NCBI RefSeq assembly: GCF_900099765.1
Contig: NZ_FNDX01000021.1
Coordinates: 1 to 64,000 of the forward strand
Length of the DNA stretch: 64,000 nucleotides
Source: Paenibacillus typhae
Lineage (GTDB): Bacteria > Bacillota > Bacilli > Paenibacillales > Paenibacillaceae
Direction: 5' to 3'
A model generated the notes under the pieces. The model saw nothing but the letters and a program-made list of their open reading frames with translations, had not been told where the DNA came from and searched no databases. Shown here piece by piece: positions 1 to 8,408 of the stretch. Within the stretch, counting starts at the first letter, position 1; every line of letters starts with the position of its first letter. The translations under genes and the position numbers were made by a program.

Positions 1-217
1 AAACAAACTCAATGCCCTCCATTTTGGAGATAAGCAGCGAGTAGATCATGGCAGGAATGTTTAGCTCCTGCGGCCGACCACGGTGGTTCTTTTTCCGAAG
101 GACGTGCAGGACCGGAGCCAGATCTAAATGTTCAAAGATTTGGCAGTATTTATTTTCTGGGCGCATCAGGAGCAATTCCTCAAAGGAAAATAGCTCTTCT
201 TGTCGAATTGAATAGAT
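1..217 (-). CDS. Insertion-sequence transposase, N-terminal part (cut by window edge)
   Basis: The minus strand encodes a protein reading SIRQEELFSFEELLLM, then RPENKYCQIFEHLDL and VLHVLRKKNHRGRP, which I recognise as the N-terminus of a DDE-type IS transposase (DUF772-like, IS1182/IS5 group; exact family not certain). The rest lies beyond base 1. The frame is open back to base 451 but contains no ATG before base 166. The codon that follows a plausible ribosome site (GAGGT near 225-229) at the usual distance is ATC, so the start may be mutated, or a TTG around 322 or the ATG at 166 is used. The gene could be intact or decayed; only the first 55-110 residues are visible. Confidence 0.6.
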   Translation of the reverse strand, partial: MYSIRQEELFSFEELLLMRPENKYCQIFEHLDLAPVLHVLRKKNHRGRPQELNIPAMIYSLLISKMEGIEFV

Positions 218-402
218 AGGGATTACCTCTTTTCTTTCTCGGGTGTCGGTTTGGTCGCCTATAACTTCGAGAATTTGGGGAGGTACTCCTTTTTCTATGC
301 TCAAAAAATCCAAGCGCAGCAAGGGTTTTGGATTATGAAATTGTCTCCTTTGTACACTTATATCAGCCAGTTTAGCCTCTTTTCGGGGAAATCTCCTGAT
401 AT

Positions 403-470
403 AGCTGTATAAAGTGCAGCTAAAGCCTGTTCCAGCAATAAATCCGAGTTTTTAGCTGCATAAAGTACAC
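403..470. repeat. Short direct repeats at the putative IS end
   Basis: Bases 403-417 (AGCTGTATAAAGTGC) are repeated with two changes at 454-468 (AGCTGCATAAAGTAC), and a related TGTACACTTAT lies at 351-361. Repeated short motifs just outside a transposase gene are typical of IS terminal transposase-binding sites. The element's right end is inferred to be close to 470, immediately beside the stop codon of the next gene. The exact end cannot be fixed without another copy. Confidence 0.35.
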
Positions 471-1106
471 TTATTCCGGCACCAGCTCGTAATACTGCCC
501 GTACCTCCGCCCGTCAGTGAAAAAGATCCGCACAAAGTCCTCTTTACCGATCTCGATCGGCGGCAGCGCGTTCCGTCCGGCGGCAAAATCCTGCACGAAC
601 GGGAACAGCACGCCGTCCTCCCTGGAAGCCGGGTACCCGCCTCTTTTTTTGACATAGCAGAGTACATCCTTCGGCACCGGCACTTCGGCGGTAATCGTCA
701 TATGTACTGTTTTTTGCTTGCCGAATATCGTTTTCTTCTGGCTGACGGAATAATAAATTCTGGCCTTGCCGGCACTGACTGTAATCTCGTTGGCACGATC
801 CGGCTGTCTGATGAGCAGTGTCTCCCCGTTATCGTTAATCCGGGCATATATGGTATAGACCACCAGGCCGATATCATCCATCCGGTCCCGGTAGCCGTTG
901 TTCGCTTTGTATTCCTCACGGGTGTACAGCTTCATGCCGGAAGGGGGAAGCTCCCCGCGGCCCGGGCCCTCCGCTGTTCCTTTGTGGATGCAGACCGCCT
1001 GTACGCCGTCCGGCCAGCGCCATCTCAGCGTACAGAACCGGTCCTCCACCCGGGCAGTCACTTCCGTAATGGCCTGTGCAGGGGGAGTTTCTTCGGCGTA
1101 CCTCAT
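471..1106 (-). CDS. Uncharacterised 211-residue protein, last gene of the tubulin/vWA set
   Basis: I do not recognise the family. The protein is soluble, with no signal peptide or membrane segment. Residues 10-40 (ARVEDRFCTLRWRWPDG) resemble the first strands of a fibronectin-type III fold, and the remainder is mixed beta with many aromatic residues. The start has a good ribosome site (AAAGGAG, 9 bases before ATG). It lies 52 bases downstream of the membrane vWA gene on the same strand, so it probably belongs to that transcript. The stop codon falls within a few bases of the inferred IS end, so the C-terminus may have been trimmed by the insertion. Confidence 0.7.
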   Translation of the reverse strand: MRYAEETPPAQAITEVTARVEDRFCTLRWRWPDGVQAVCIHKGTAEGPGRGELPPSGMKLYTREEYKANNGYRDRMDDIGLVVYTIYARINDNGETLLIRQPDRANEITVSAGKARIYYSVSQKKTIFGKQKTVHMTITAEVPVPKDVLCYVKKRGGYPASREDGVLFPFVQDFAAGRNALPPIEIGKEDFVRIFFTDGRRYGQYYELVPE

Positions 1107-1158
1107 GACTGTATGCTCCTTTCACCTGTTCATTAACTTTAGCTGGTGCTGCCGGGCC

Positions 1159-2436
1159 TCAAAAGCCCTTGCTGTTCCTGTTTCTGCGCGGCGAATGAAA
1201 CCCTTCGGATCCGGATGCTGCCGCTGCTGCCTCTCTTCTTCCCCGGCGGGACAGCCGTCCCTCGCCGACCGGTACTACATAAGTAAAGAGTGAAATGATA
1301 GCCGCCAGCACCAGTACAGCGCTCAGCCGGACCAGCGTATCGCCGACGGAATGGCCGTCAAGCCCGAATTCGAGAATCAGTCCGGCACACAGGCCGGCTG
1401 CCCAGCCGCCGATGCCGAAGCTTTTGGCCAAATGCCGGTTATCAAAAATAATGCCAAGCCCGATCCCAAGCGCAGTGCCCACCAGCATCAGCGCCAGAAT
1501 CCGCACAACTGCATAATAAGGACTGTCCGCTGTAGCATCGCTGCGCTCTGTGAGCAGGGTGCGGTCGCCCAGCCGGTCATAGATCTGCTGGAATACTTCT
1601 CCCAGACGGCCAGCATCGGTAACATCATAATATTGCCCGCCTGTCGCAGCGGCTATATCCCTTAGCAATGAGGCGCCTGACGGGTCGTCCAGCGCAAGCC
1701 CGACGGTGTTCACGGCGATTCCCCGGCTTTTATACTCATTTAATTCAGTGGCTGTATCAAACTGGCTGAAGCCGTCCGAGAGCATGATCACCATCGCTCC
1801 ACGACTGGCTCCGCTGTCTGTGTTAATTACGTTCATGGCTTCGGTGAGTGCTCCGCTGATATTCGTGCCGCCTTCCGTCGTCTGCAGACTGCCGATAATC
1901 TCCGACACCTTCTCGCGGTTTTCGGTACTCCGCAGTGAGATCAGCGGCTGAACCACTGCAGCATCCTGGCTGAAGGTGACTACAGCCACCTGATTATCAG
2001 TGTCCATCTGCTGCACCAGTGCCTGCGCGGCGGCATACCGGCTGTTGCCGGGGTCGCTCTGCTGCATGCTGCCCGAGTCGTCGATGACCATCACGACGTT
2101 TTTGACCGTTTTGATGCCGCCAAAGTTCAGCTCATACACAAACTCCATCAGCGTGCCGACGCCGAACAGTATAACCACCGTCAGCGGCAGCAGCTTCCAC
2201 GACAGCCCCAGATAGCGCTGCTTCCATGACAAGCCGTTCAGCCGCGGGGAGATCATCTCAGCCAGCAGTGCACCCAGTCCGATGCCAAGCGCCACTATGG
2301 CGAAATAGATGCCGATAATCAGGATTGAAGGCAGATCATAAGGCCTGCTGCCCAGCAGCAGCTCTCCGAACACAAAAGCTATGCCGCCGCCAAGCAGGCT
2401 GAAACACAATAAGAGCAGATTGATTTTCCGCTGCAT
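1159..2436 (-). CDS. Multi-pass membrane protein with central von Willebrand A domain
   Basis: This 425-residue protein has about three hydrophobic segments before residue 100 (roughly 5-27, 37-59, 81-100), a vWA domain from about 112 to 290, and three more membrane segments in the last 120 residues, ending in an Arg-rich tail. The vWA metal-ion site is intact: DDSGS at 119-123, a Thr in TEGGTNISGAL and an Asp in LSDGFSQ. Such domains bind protein partners through a divalent metal. The start follows GAGG. It lies 189 bases downstream of the 791-residue gene of the tubulin cluster, suggesting a membrane anchor or sensor for that system; the function is inferred from context. Confidence 0.85.
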   Translation of the reverse strand: MQRKINLLLLCFSLLGGGIAFVFGELLLGSRPYDLPSILIIGIYFAIVALGIGLGALLAEMISPRLNGLSWKQRYLGLSWKLLPLTVVILFGVGTLMEFVYELNFGGIKTVKNVVMVIDDSGSMQQSDPGNSRYAAAQALVQQMDTDNQVAVVTFSQDAAVVQPLISLRSTENREKVSEIIGSLQTTEGGTNISGALTEAMNVINTDSGASRGAMVIMLSDGFSQFDTATELNEYKSRGIAVNTVGLALDDPSGASLLRDIAAATGGQYYDVTDAGRLGEVFQQIYDRLGDRTLLTERSDATADSPYYAVVRILALMLVGTALGIGLGIIFDNRHLAKSFGIGGWAAGLCAGLILEFGLDGHSVGDTLVRLSAVLVLAAIISLFTYVVPVGEGRLSRRGRREAAAAASGSEGFHSPRRNRNSKGF

Positions 2437-2625
2437 CCATCCTCATCCTTTCAGGAACAACTATTGTTATATTTATACGTTGCGGAGCACAGCCAGCCTG
2501 TTTTCCTCTTGGACGTGTGTTCCCTGTCGAAATAGGCGGCGGAAAAACTCCCTTGCAGATAACAACCGGACATCTCCATAGCACAACAGTTCCACAGCTC
2601 AACAGCATCTCAGCAGCCTCATTAT

Positions 2626-5001
2626 TCATCTAAGCGCTGGCAGCTGCTCCTCATCCACGCCGTGCAGCTTATAGCCGTTCTGGACATAGGTTTCATAGTA
2701 GACCTTGCCGTTGCGGTAGTAGAGCAGGTCCTCCAGATGGAAGCCGCCCATCAGGTTGAGCTTCTCCACACCGCTTCTGCGCTGCTCGTGGACAACGCCC
2801 AGGCGGTATATCCGGGTGGTTCCATCCGCGTTCAGCGCATAACGCAGAAATTCGGAGCCGCTGTCGCCGAAGAAATATTTCTCCTCATGGCGGTGCTCCT
2901 GCGTATACTCGAACAGGCGGACGTTTATGGCTGCCCCGTCCTCAAGGCCGAGGTAGAGCTGCCTGAACAGCTCTTCCCTGGATACAATCTCCCGGTTCTC
3001 GTAAGCCGCTGCAACATTGGCCCGCCGCAGCAGCTCTTCCTCAAACGGGAGGACGAACGGCGCTGCGGTCAGCAGCTCTCTCCTGCATACTTCGATCAGG
3101 CGGCGGACAACAGCCGGACCGCCCTGGCGCAGCAGCTCCGAGATGCTGCCCATGAAGCGGTCGCTGAAGAAGATGTCCGGCCCGCGCCGGGTCTCGATGT
3201 CCAGCATGACCTCTGCGGTCACTGTGCGGTAGTATTCCATAATATTCTGGTCTACTGCTTCGCCGGACCGCCCAATGCTTGCCAGCGCAAGGCTGCGCAG
3301 CTCTTCTTCCAGCGCCTGCATCGTCTGCACCTTGGCTCTGCTCTCGGCATGCAGCTGTTCCAGTGCAGCGTCATAGCGGAGCGCAATGTCCAGCTCCAGC
3401 TTCAGCCTGAGAATCTCGTATTTTCTACTATATATACTCTCGAACAAATAATGAATGAAATTGCGCACGGTCCGCTTATCCAGCAGCGGCACCCGCTGGA
3501 ACGGCTGGCGCTCCACGCTCTGCGCGTAGAGCTGCTCCAGCTCCTCCTCGGCGCCCGCCAGCGCCGAGCGCAAACCGCCCATGTGCTGGCGCAGCGCGTT
3601 CAGCACACTGCCTCCGGCCTCTCCCTGCTCGGCCGTCCACTCCGCCAGCTGGTAGAACGTCACCGGCGGAGTGGCCTGCTCCTGAGCTGCCAGTACGGCG
3701 GCCCACTCGCGCGCAGGGTCAAGGGCCGCAGCACGCGCAGCGGATACATCCGCAAAGTTGCTGCGGAAATACGCCTCACCGCCGTCGCCGAACAGCAAAG
3801 CTTCCGCCTCGCGCAGCGAGAGCGGCTTCAGCTCGCTGTAGGACGGGCGGCCGTGGCTCATCAGCCCGGTCATTTCGGCGATGCCCGCCTCATCGGGCAG
3901 GAGGCCCGCAGCCCGCTCGCGCAGTGCTTCCGGCGTCAGGCCGAGCAGCGCCTGGCGGTCGCGCAGACTAAAGCCGCCGCCGGTCTGCAGCTTCGCGGCC
4001 AGAACATGAAAAGCATGGTACAGCACCGCCATGGCAATCGGCTTGCTCGGCCTGCGCACCGCCGAGAACCCGGCGGAGGCATAGCCCTGCCGGCCGGTGC
4101 TGCCGCGGATGCCGCTTTTGAACGTCATATTGTTGTAGCCGCCGTGACCGGAAGCCTGATCGGAAGAGGGACGCACACGGTTCTTGAGCAGGCTGATATG
4201 CGCGATAATCTCGTAGTTATCCTCCATGCCGTTCACCGGGGTCATGCCCCGCTCGTTTTTGTCCGAGAGCAGGTAGACCAGATCGAACAGGGCGGAAGGG
4301 CCATGGGCCACCGGTATCGACAAGCCGTCCTCCGTAACGAGGAGCGGCGCTTTAAACGTATAGTCCGGCAGCTGCATGCCTTCCAGCTCACGCAGAAAAG
4401 CCAGCCCGACCGAGCTGGAATATCCGAAGTTATCCCCCTGCTCCCGCTCGTTGATCAGCGTGTACAGGTCGGTCTGCACCGATTTGAACGACTGGCTGAG
4501 CACTGCCCGGGCCAGCAGGGCAATCTCCGGCAGCAGCACATTAAGCGGGTCATCGACCCGCGTAATGATGGAGAGATGGATTACGTCAAAAGAAGAATAC
4601 AGCCGTCCATAGTCTGCTATCCTGTTGCCAATCTGCCGGAGCGTCCGGTTCATCCCGGCCAGATAACGGCTGTCTTCGTGAAACTCCCGGTAGACATCCT
4701 GGCGCACTGTACGGGGATCACGCCCTGCCGCATCAGGCAGGGCTATCGTCATCACCCGTTCCTTGCTATCTTGCTCCTTGCCGCCATGCGCGCCGGCATG
4801 CAGCGCCAGTACCCCGGCGGCATTATCCCATTTCCGATCGCAGCGCATAAGCACCGGCTCAATCGCTGCCGATACCTTGTCGCCAAGGAACAGAAACAGC
4901 GCAGGGTAATGGATGCTGCTGCGTCCATCCCCCTTGCTGTGCAGCGCTTCTTCCTGCGCCGCATATTGTTCTGCATAGACCAGTGCTTCTGTTCTAATCA
5001 T
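2626..5001 (-). CDS. Uncharacterised 791-residue partner of the tubulin-like protein
   Basis: No family is recognised. The protein is large, soluble and rich in Leu, Ala, Glu and Arg, with likely helical or coiled-coil stretches around residues 470-560 and a more beta-like C-terminus that ends in repeated aromatic residues (LLYYRNGKVYYETYVQNGY). There is no signal peptide, membrane segment or nucleotide-binding motif that I can see. Its ATG lies 4 bases after the stop codon of the tubulin-like gene, with only a weak ribosome site, so translation is probably coupled and roughly equimolar partnership is plausible. It may be an adaptor or regulator of the filament protein. A long open frame on the opposite strand (2662-5367) is a codon-bias shadow. 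Confidence 0.75.
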   Translation of the reverse strand: MIRTEALVYAEQYAAQEEALHSKGDGRSSIHYPALFLFLGDKVSAAIEPVLMRCDRKWDNAAGVLALHAGAHGGKEQDSKERVMTIALPDAAGRDPRTVRQDVYREFHEDSRYLAGMNRTLRQIGNRIADYGRLYSSFDVIHLSIITRVDDPLNVLLPEIALLARAVLSQSFKSVQTDLYTLINEREQGDNFGYSSSVGLAFLRELEGMQLPDYTFKAPLLVTEDGLSIPVAHGPSALFDLVYLLSDKNERGMTPVNGMEDNYEIIAHISLLKNRVRPSSDQASGHGGYNNMTFKSGIRGSTGRQGYASAGFSAVRRPSKPIAMAVLYHAFHVLAAKLQTGGGFSLRDRQALLGLTPEALRERAAGLLPDEAGIAEMTGLMSHGRPSYSELKPLSLREAEALLFGDGGEAYFRSNFADVSAARAAALDPAREWAAVLAAQEQATPPVTFYQLAEWTAEQGEAGGSVLNALRQHMGGLRSALAGAEEELEQLYAQSVERQPFQRVPLLDKRTVRNFIHYLFESIYSRKYEILRLKLELDIALRYDAALEQLHAESRAKVQTMQALEEELRSLALASIGRSGEAVDQNIMEYYRTVTAEVMLDIETRRGPDIFFSDRFMGSISELLRQGGPAVVRRLIEVCRRELLTAAPFVLPFEEELLRRANVAAAYENREIVSREELFRQLYLGLEDGAAINVRLFEYTQEHRHEEKYFFGDSGSEFLRYALNADGTTRIYRLGVVHEQRRSGVEKLNLMGGFHLEDLLYYRNGKVYYETYVQNGYKLHGVDEEQLPALR

Positions 5002-5005
5002 AGGC

Positions 5006-8000
5006 TTACTTCAGCTTTCTGCGGATGCTGGCCAGCTTGCCGGTCAGACTCTTGTAGAAGCCGTACATTTCATCGCCGTCGGCATGCTCTACCCGCTCGT
5101 ATTCCAGACTGTCGCGCGCTTCGAGGAAGGAAACATACAGGCCTTCCAGTTTATAGAGCAGCGGGGTTACATCTTCGGCTGCGGTCATTTCCCCGGAACG
5201 GCGTGCCGCTTTGCGCAGCAGCACACTGCGGCTCTTCTCATCCAGCGCGCGGAAATGACGGTAGACGGCATATTCCACGTAGCTGCGCTCCTTCATTAAA
5301 TTGGCGAACGGCTCCCAGGCATCTTCTTCCTCGTCGCGGTCGTAGACGTAGAGCGCGCCTTTTTTGACAATGGTATCGGTGTAGAGCGCCTCGATGAACT
5401 GGTCAAGCCATTTGTCCTCATCCAGATACTGGCGCAGCAGCGTATCCAGCTCGGCAGCCTTGGCTGCCAGCGCATCATATTTAACCAGCTCTTCGCGCAC
5501 ACGGCTGATCAGCTGCGGCGAACGGATGAGATTTTCCTGGGCCAGCTCCTTGTTGATGCTGCCGAAGATGTCCTTCACGCCTTCACGCTCCAGCCCGTTC
5601 TCACGCAGTGAGCGCAGCTCATCGGCAGCCTTCTTCACTTCGCCAAGGTTCGGCCGGGAAGCGCCCAGCTGCAGGTCATAGCCGCTCAGCAGCTTATCGA
5701 TATCGAACGGCTTGGTAAAGACAACAGAGTAGCGGCTGCTCGTATTTTCGTCCAGCCCTTTTTCGGTAATAACCCCGGATGCCAGCGCCCGCTCAAAATC
5801 AGCCCGGACTCTGGCATTGTACTCACGCACACGGGCATTCACATACGTATCGCCCCAGGACTTCTCTGGAATCGGCGACGGCAGATAGGTCCAGTTGTTC
5901 TTGTCGGTCATCACCAGATGGCGGCCGATGCCTTCCTTATCGAGAATGGTGCGCTCGTAGTTTTCTTCATATACGCGCAGCGGAGTATAGACAAAGAGCG
6001 GCACACCGTTACGGGTGTTAAGCCAGAAAATCCGGTTCTTGACCTCGCTCTCCTTAATCGTGAACTGCGATTTGCCCAGCGCATTGTTCTGGTAATTGCG
6101 GATCCCCTTCAGGATGCCCGGCGCTTTAACCGGCACGGAGACGAAGCCCCATGACGGGAAGTGCAGGCTGCCCGAGCTGTTGCTGAGATGGAAAATCGGT
6201 ACGGCATCCTCATCCAGCCGTCCGGCGATAATCCGCTCCACAAATTTGTCCAGCGGCTCTTCGCGGCCGTATTTCATCACCAGGAAGTCTTCCATCGAAC
6301 GGGTGATCAGATCGCCGAACTTGTCGGTCAGGAACTCGGAAATCGAGCGGACGATATCAATCTCCTGCTCTCTCACCCAGCGTCCGGAATGCTTCAGCAT
6401 CTCGCGGGCAAAGTCACGGATCAGGTCGTCGCCGTCCTTCTGATCCATCAGCTTGGAGATGTTCGAGGCAATATCCGGCACGTTGACGATATTCCAATAG
6501 TAGGTTTTGTTGCCGCGGTGGTCGGTCTGCTCCTCACCGTTCAGCAGAATGTTTCCGTTCTTCTCAAAAATCGTGCTCAGCGCACTCAGAATCTCCGTAA
6601 ACACCCCGTAAATCCGGCTGTTCTCTTCGTTCAGCAGCTCAAACAGATCCTCGTAGAACTGGATCATCTGCTCCGTACGCTCAACATCGGCATGCAGCCA
6701 GTACTCGTTGATTTTGGCTTCGATATAAGCATTTTTCTTCTTCTCTTTGGAGACAAAAGCGCTCCGCGCATCGCCCAGCTTCTCCTCCGCACTGTCCTGG
6801 GCCGTCTCGATATCACGCGGCAGACGCAGCAGGCTCTCGCGCAGCGCTTCGATATAGGACTGGATCAGCTTCAGAATGCAGAAGCCCTTCTCGGTATACA
6901 GCAGCCGCGACACATAGAACGGACCCTGCTCCGGATGCAGGAAAATACGCTCCAGCTCCTCGCCGAACCGTCCGGTAATTTCGCCCGGCAGCTGCTTTTT
7001 GGCCTTGATATATTCTTCACGCGCGCGGGACAGGAAGCTCTGCTCCAGCTCGGTGTCCATATCGACAACCTGGTTTTTGATTACATTGGCGTGGCTCAGC
7101 CGCTCGCTGTTCTGATAGCCCGGCAGCGGTTCAGGCACGCGGGATTCAAACGTTTTGATCATCGTATCGAGATCGATCCCCAGCTTGCGGGCAAATTTCT
7201 CGACATCCTCCTGTCCCGGAGCCTGCTGGAACATCTTGTCCATTTTGTCGAACAGGCGGTAGGCCAGATAAGTAGTCATTTCTTCAATCGGCAGCACGGC
7301 CGACGAAGCCCCGATAATGTTGTATTGATAGTTGGCCGGATACGTTTTGTTCATCTGTGCAATGTTCGTGTTAATGTTGCTGATATAGTCGTGGATGGCG
7401 AATTCCTCGCCGGAGGCTTTTTCCTCACTGGCCATAAAGTTCGTGATATTCTCAGCCGTTACGTTCATGCAGTAATCGTAGGCGTTCTCCAGCAGCTTGC
7501 CTTCTGTATTGGTTGCAGAGATCAGATGGCAGAGGTTAAACGGCGGCAACGGTGAATTTACGGTCAAAATATTGCCGTACTGCTGGCGGAACCGCTCACC
7601 CCGGCTGTCTACATTCATCCAGTAATCCAGCTCTTTGAGCGCCGCATAACCGTTCTTGCGGATATACTCGCGGGTGTGCTCGCTCAGGCTTTTATTGGAC
7701 AGATTGACGTCCGGTGTGAACAGATAACCGAGCGTGTTGACCCGGTCGATGCCCGCTGCACCGTAGTCACGTTCAATAATCCCGCGCACAATATAAGCGA
7801 TATCGAGAAAAGAACCGCTGCCAGTACCGCCGGAAAGGCCGGTAAGCAGGAATACCATCAGCTTTTTGTTAGTGCCGACGGACAGAGTTTTGATCTTCTT
7901 GTCGATCGCGCCGACGACCTGGTTGATCTTGGTGAACATCAGCAGGCGTCCGGCCTGGCGCACACCGGCGGCCCCGTTCATGCCATCGGTAATGCTCAGC

Positions 8001-8395
8001 TCAGGCGACAGCCACTCCGTAATATACGGGTCAAGGATGCTTCTGTTCTGCAGCAGACCGCCGATTTCCGCGTTCGCAAGCAGCACAAATTCACTCTGCG
8101 GATCAAGGCCGATGCCTTTGTATTTTTTGCCGCGGTCCTGTTCATTCGTTTCAAAAGCCAGAAATTCCACGTTGTCCGGCTTATCCCGCTTCTTCTTGGA
8201 AATCGGGTCCTCAGGCAGCTTAAAGCGGCGGTTAATCTGGTATTTCAGGCGCAGCAGGGCATCAATCCCCGTACCCCCCAGGCCGATGATCAGGATCGGA
8301 TTGTCAATCGTATCCACTCTGATCTTGTCGCTGACGATTCCCCCGCCAAGCGATACGTCCAGCTGCTGAATATGCTCTCTTACTACCGGTTTCAT
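5006..8395 (-). CDS. Large tubulin/FtsZ-like GTPase (Tubulin_2 type)
   Basis: This 1129-residue protein has an N-terminal Rossmann-like GTPase core with the tubulin/FtsZ signatures: a T1-like loop GLGGTG at 38-43, an Asn/Gly-rich loop with GAAGVRQAGR near 141-150, and the T4 glycine loop GLSGGTGSG at 166-174 after the hydrophobic strand LMVFLLT. About 800 further residues of mostly helical sequence follow, unlike the ~300-450 residues of FtsZ or tubulin. Pfam has a tubulin-like family of this kind (Tubulin_2); the assignment here is from the motifs. The start has GGGGGAG 5 bases upstream. It follows a secreted-side vWA gene by 13 bases and precedes the 791-residue gene by 4 bases. Its role is unknown; GTP-dependent assembly at the membrane is an inference. 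Confidence 0.88.
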   Translation of the reverse strand: MKPVVREHIQQLDVSLGGGIVSDKIRVDTIDNPILIIGLGGTGIDALLRLKYQINRRFKLPEDPISKKKRDKPDNVEFLAFETNEQDRGKKYKGIGLDPQSEFVLLANAEIGGLLQNRSILDPYITEWLSPELSITDGMNGAAGVRQAGRLLMFTKINQVVGAIDKKIKTLSVGTNKKLMVFLLTGLSGGTGSGSFLDIAYIVRGIIERDYGAAGIDRVNTLGYLFTPDVNLSNKSLSEHTREYIRKNGYAALKELDYWMNVDSRGERFRQQYGNILTVNSPLPPFNLCHLISATNTEGKLLENAYDYCMNVTAENITNFMASEEKASGEEFAIHDYISNINTNIAQMNKTYPANYQYNIIGASSAVLPIEEMTTYLAYRLFDKMDKMFQQAPGQEDVEKFARKLGIDLDTMIKTFESRVPEPLPGYQNSERLSHANVIKNQVVDMDTELEQSFLSRAREEYIKAKKQLPGEITGRFGEELERIFLHPEQGPFYVSRLLYTEKGFCILKLIQSYIEALRESLLRLPRDIETAQDSAEEKLGDARSAFVSKEKKKNAYIEAKINEYWLHADVERTEQMIQFYEDLFELLNEENSRIYGVFTEILSALSTIFEKNGNILLNGEEQTDHRGNKTYYWNIVNVPDIASNISKLMDQKDGDDLIRDFAREMLKHSGRWVREQEIDIVRSISEFLTDKFGDLITRSMEDFLVMKYGREEPLDKFVERIIAGRLDEDAVPIFHLSNSSGSLHFPSWGFVSVPVKAPGILKGIRNYQNNALGKSQFTIKESEVKNRIFWLNTRNGVPLFVYTPLRVYEENYERTILDKEGIGRHLVMTDKNNWTYLPSPIPEKSWGDTYVNARVREYNARVRADFERALASGVITEKGLDENTSSRYSVVFTKPFDIDKLLSGYDLQLGASRPNLGEVKKAADELRSLRENGLEREGVKDIFGSINKELAQENLIRSPQLISRVREELVKYDALAAKAAELDTLLRQYLDEDKWLDQFIEALYTDTIVKKGALYVYDRDEEEDAWEPFANLMKERSYVEYAVYRHFRALDEKSRSVLLRKAARRSGEMTAAEDVTPLLYKLEGLYVSFLEARDSLEYERVEHADGDEMYGFYKSLTGKLASIRRKLK

Positions 8396-8408
8396 AGGTT
8401 CTCCCCCT

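Noticed and set aside
2662..5367. A 901-residue open frame on the plus strand opposite the 791-residue gene
   Set aside because: It mirrors the codon bias of the minus-strand gene, has no ribosome site or recognisable domain, and crosses the tubulin gene boundary.
6161..7555. A 464-residue open frame opposite the tubulin-like gene
   Set aside because: Antisense shadow; no domain, and the minus-strand product has clear GTPase motifs.
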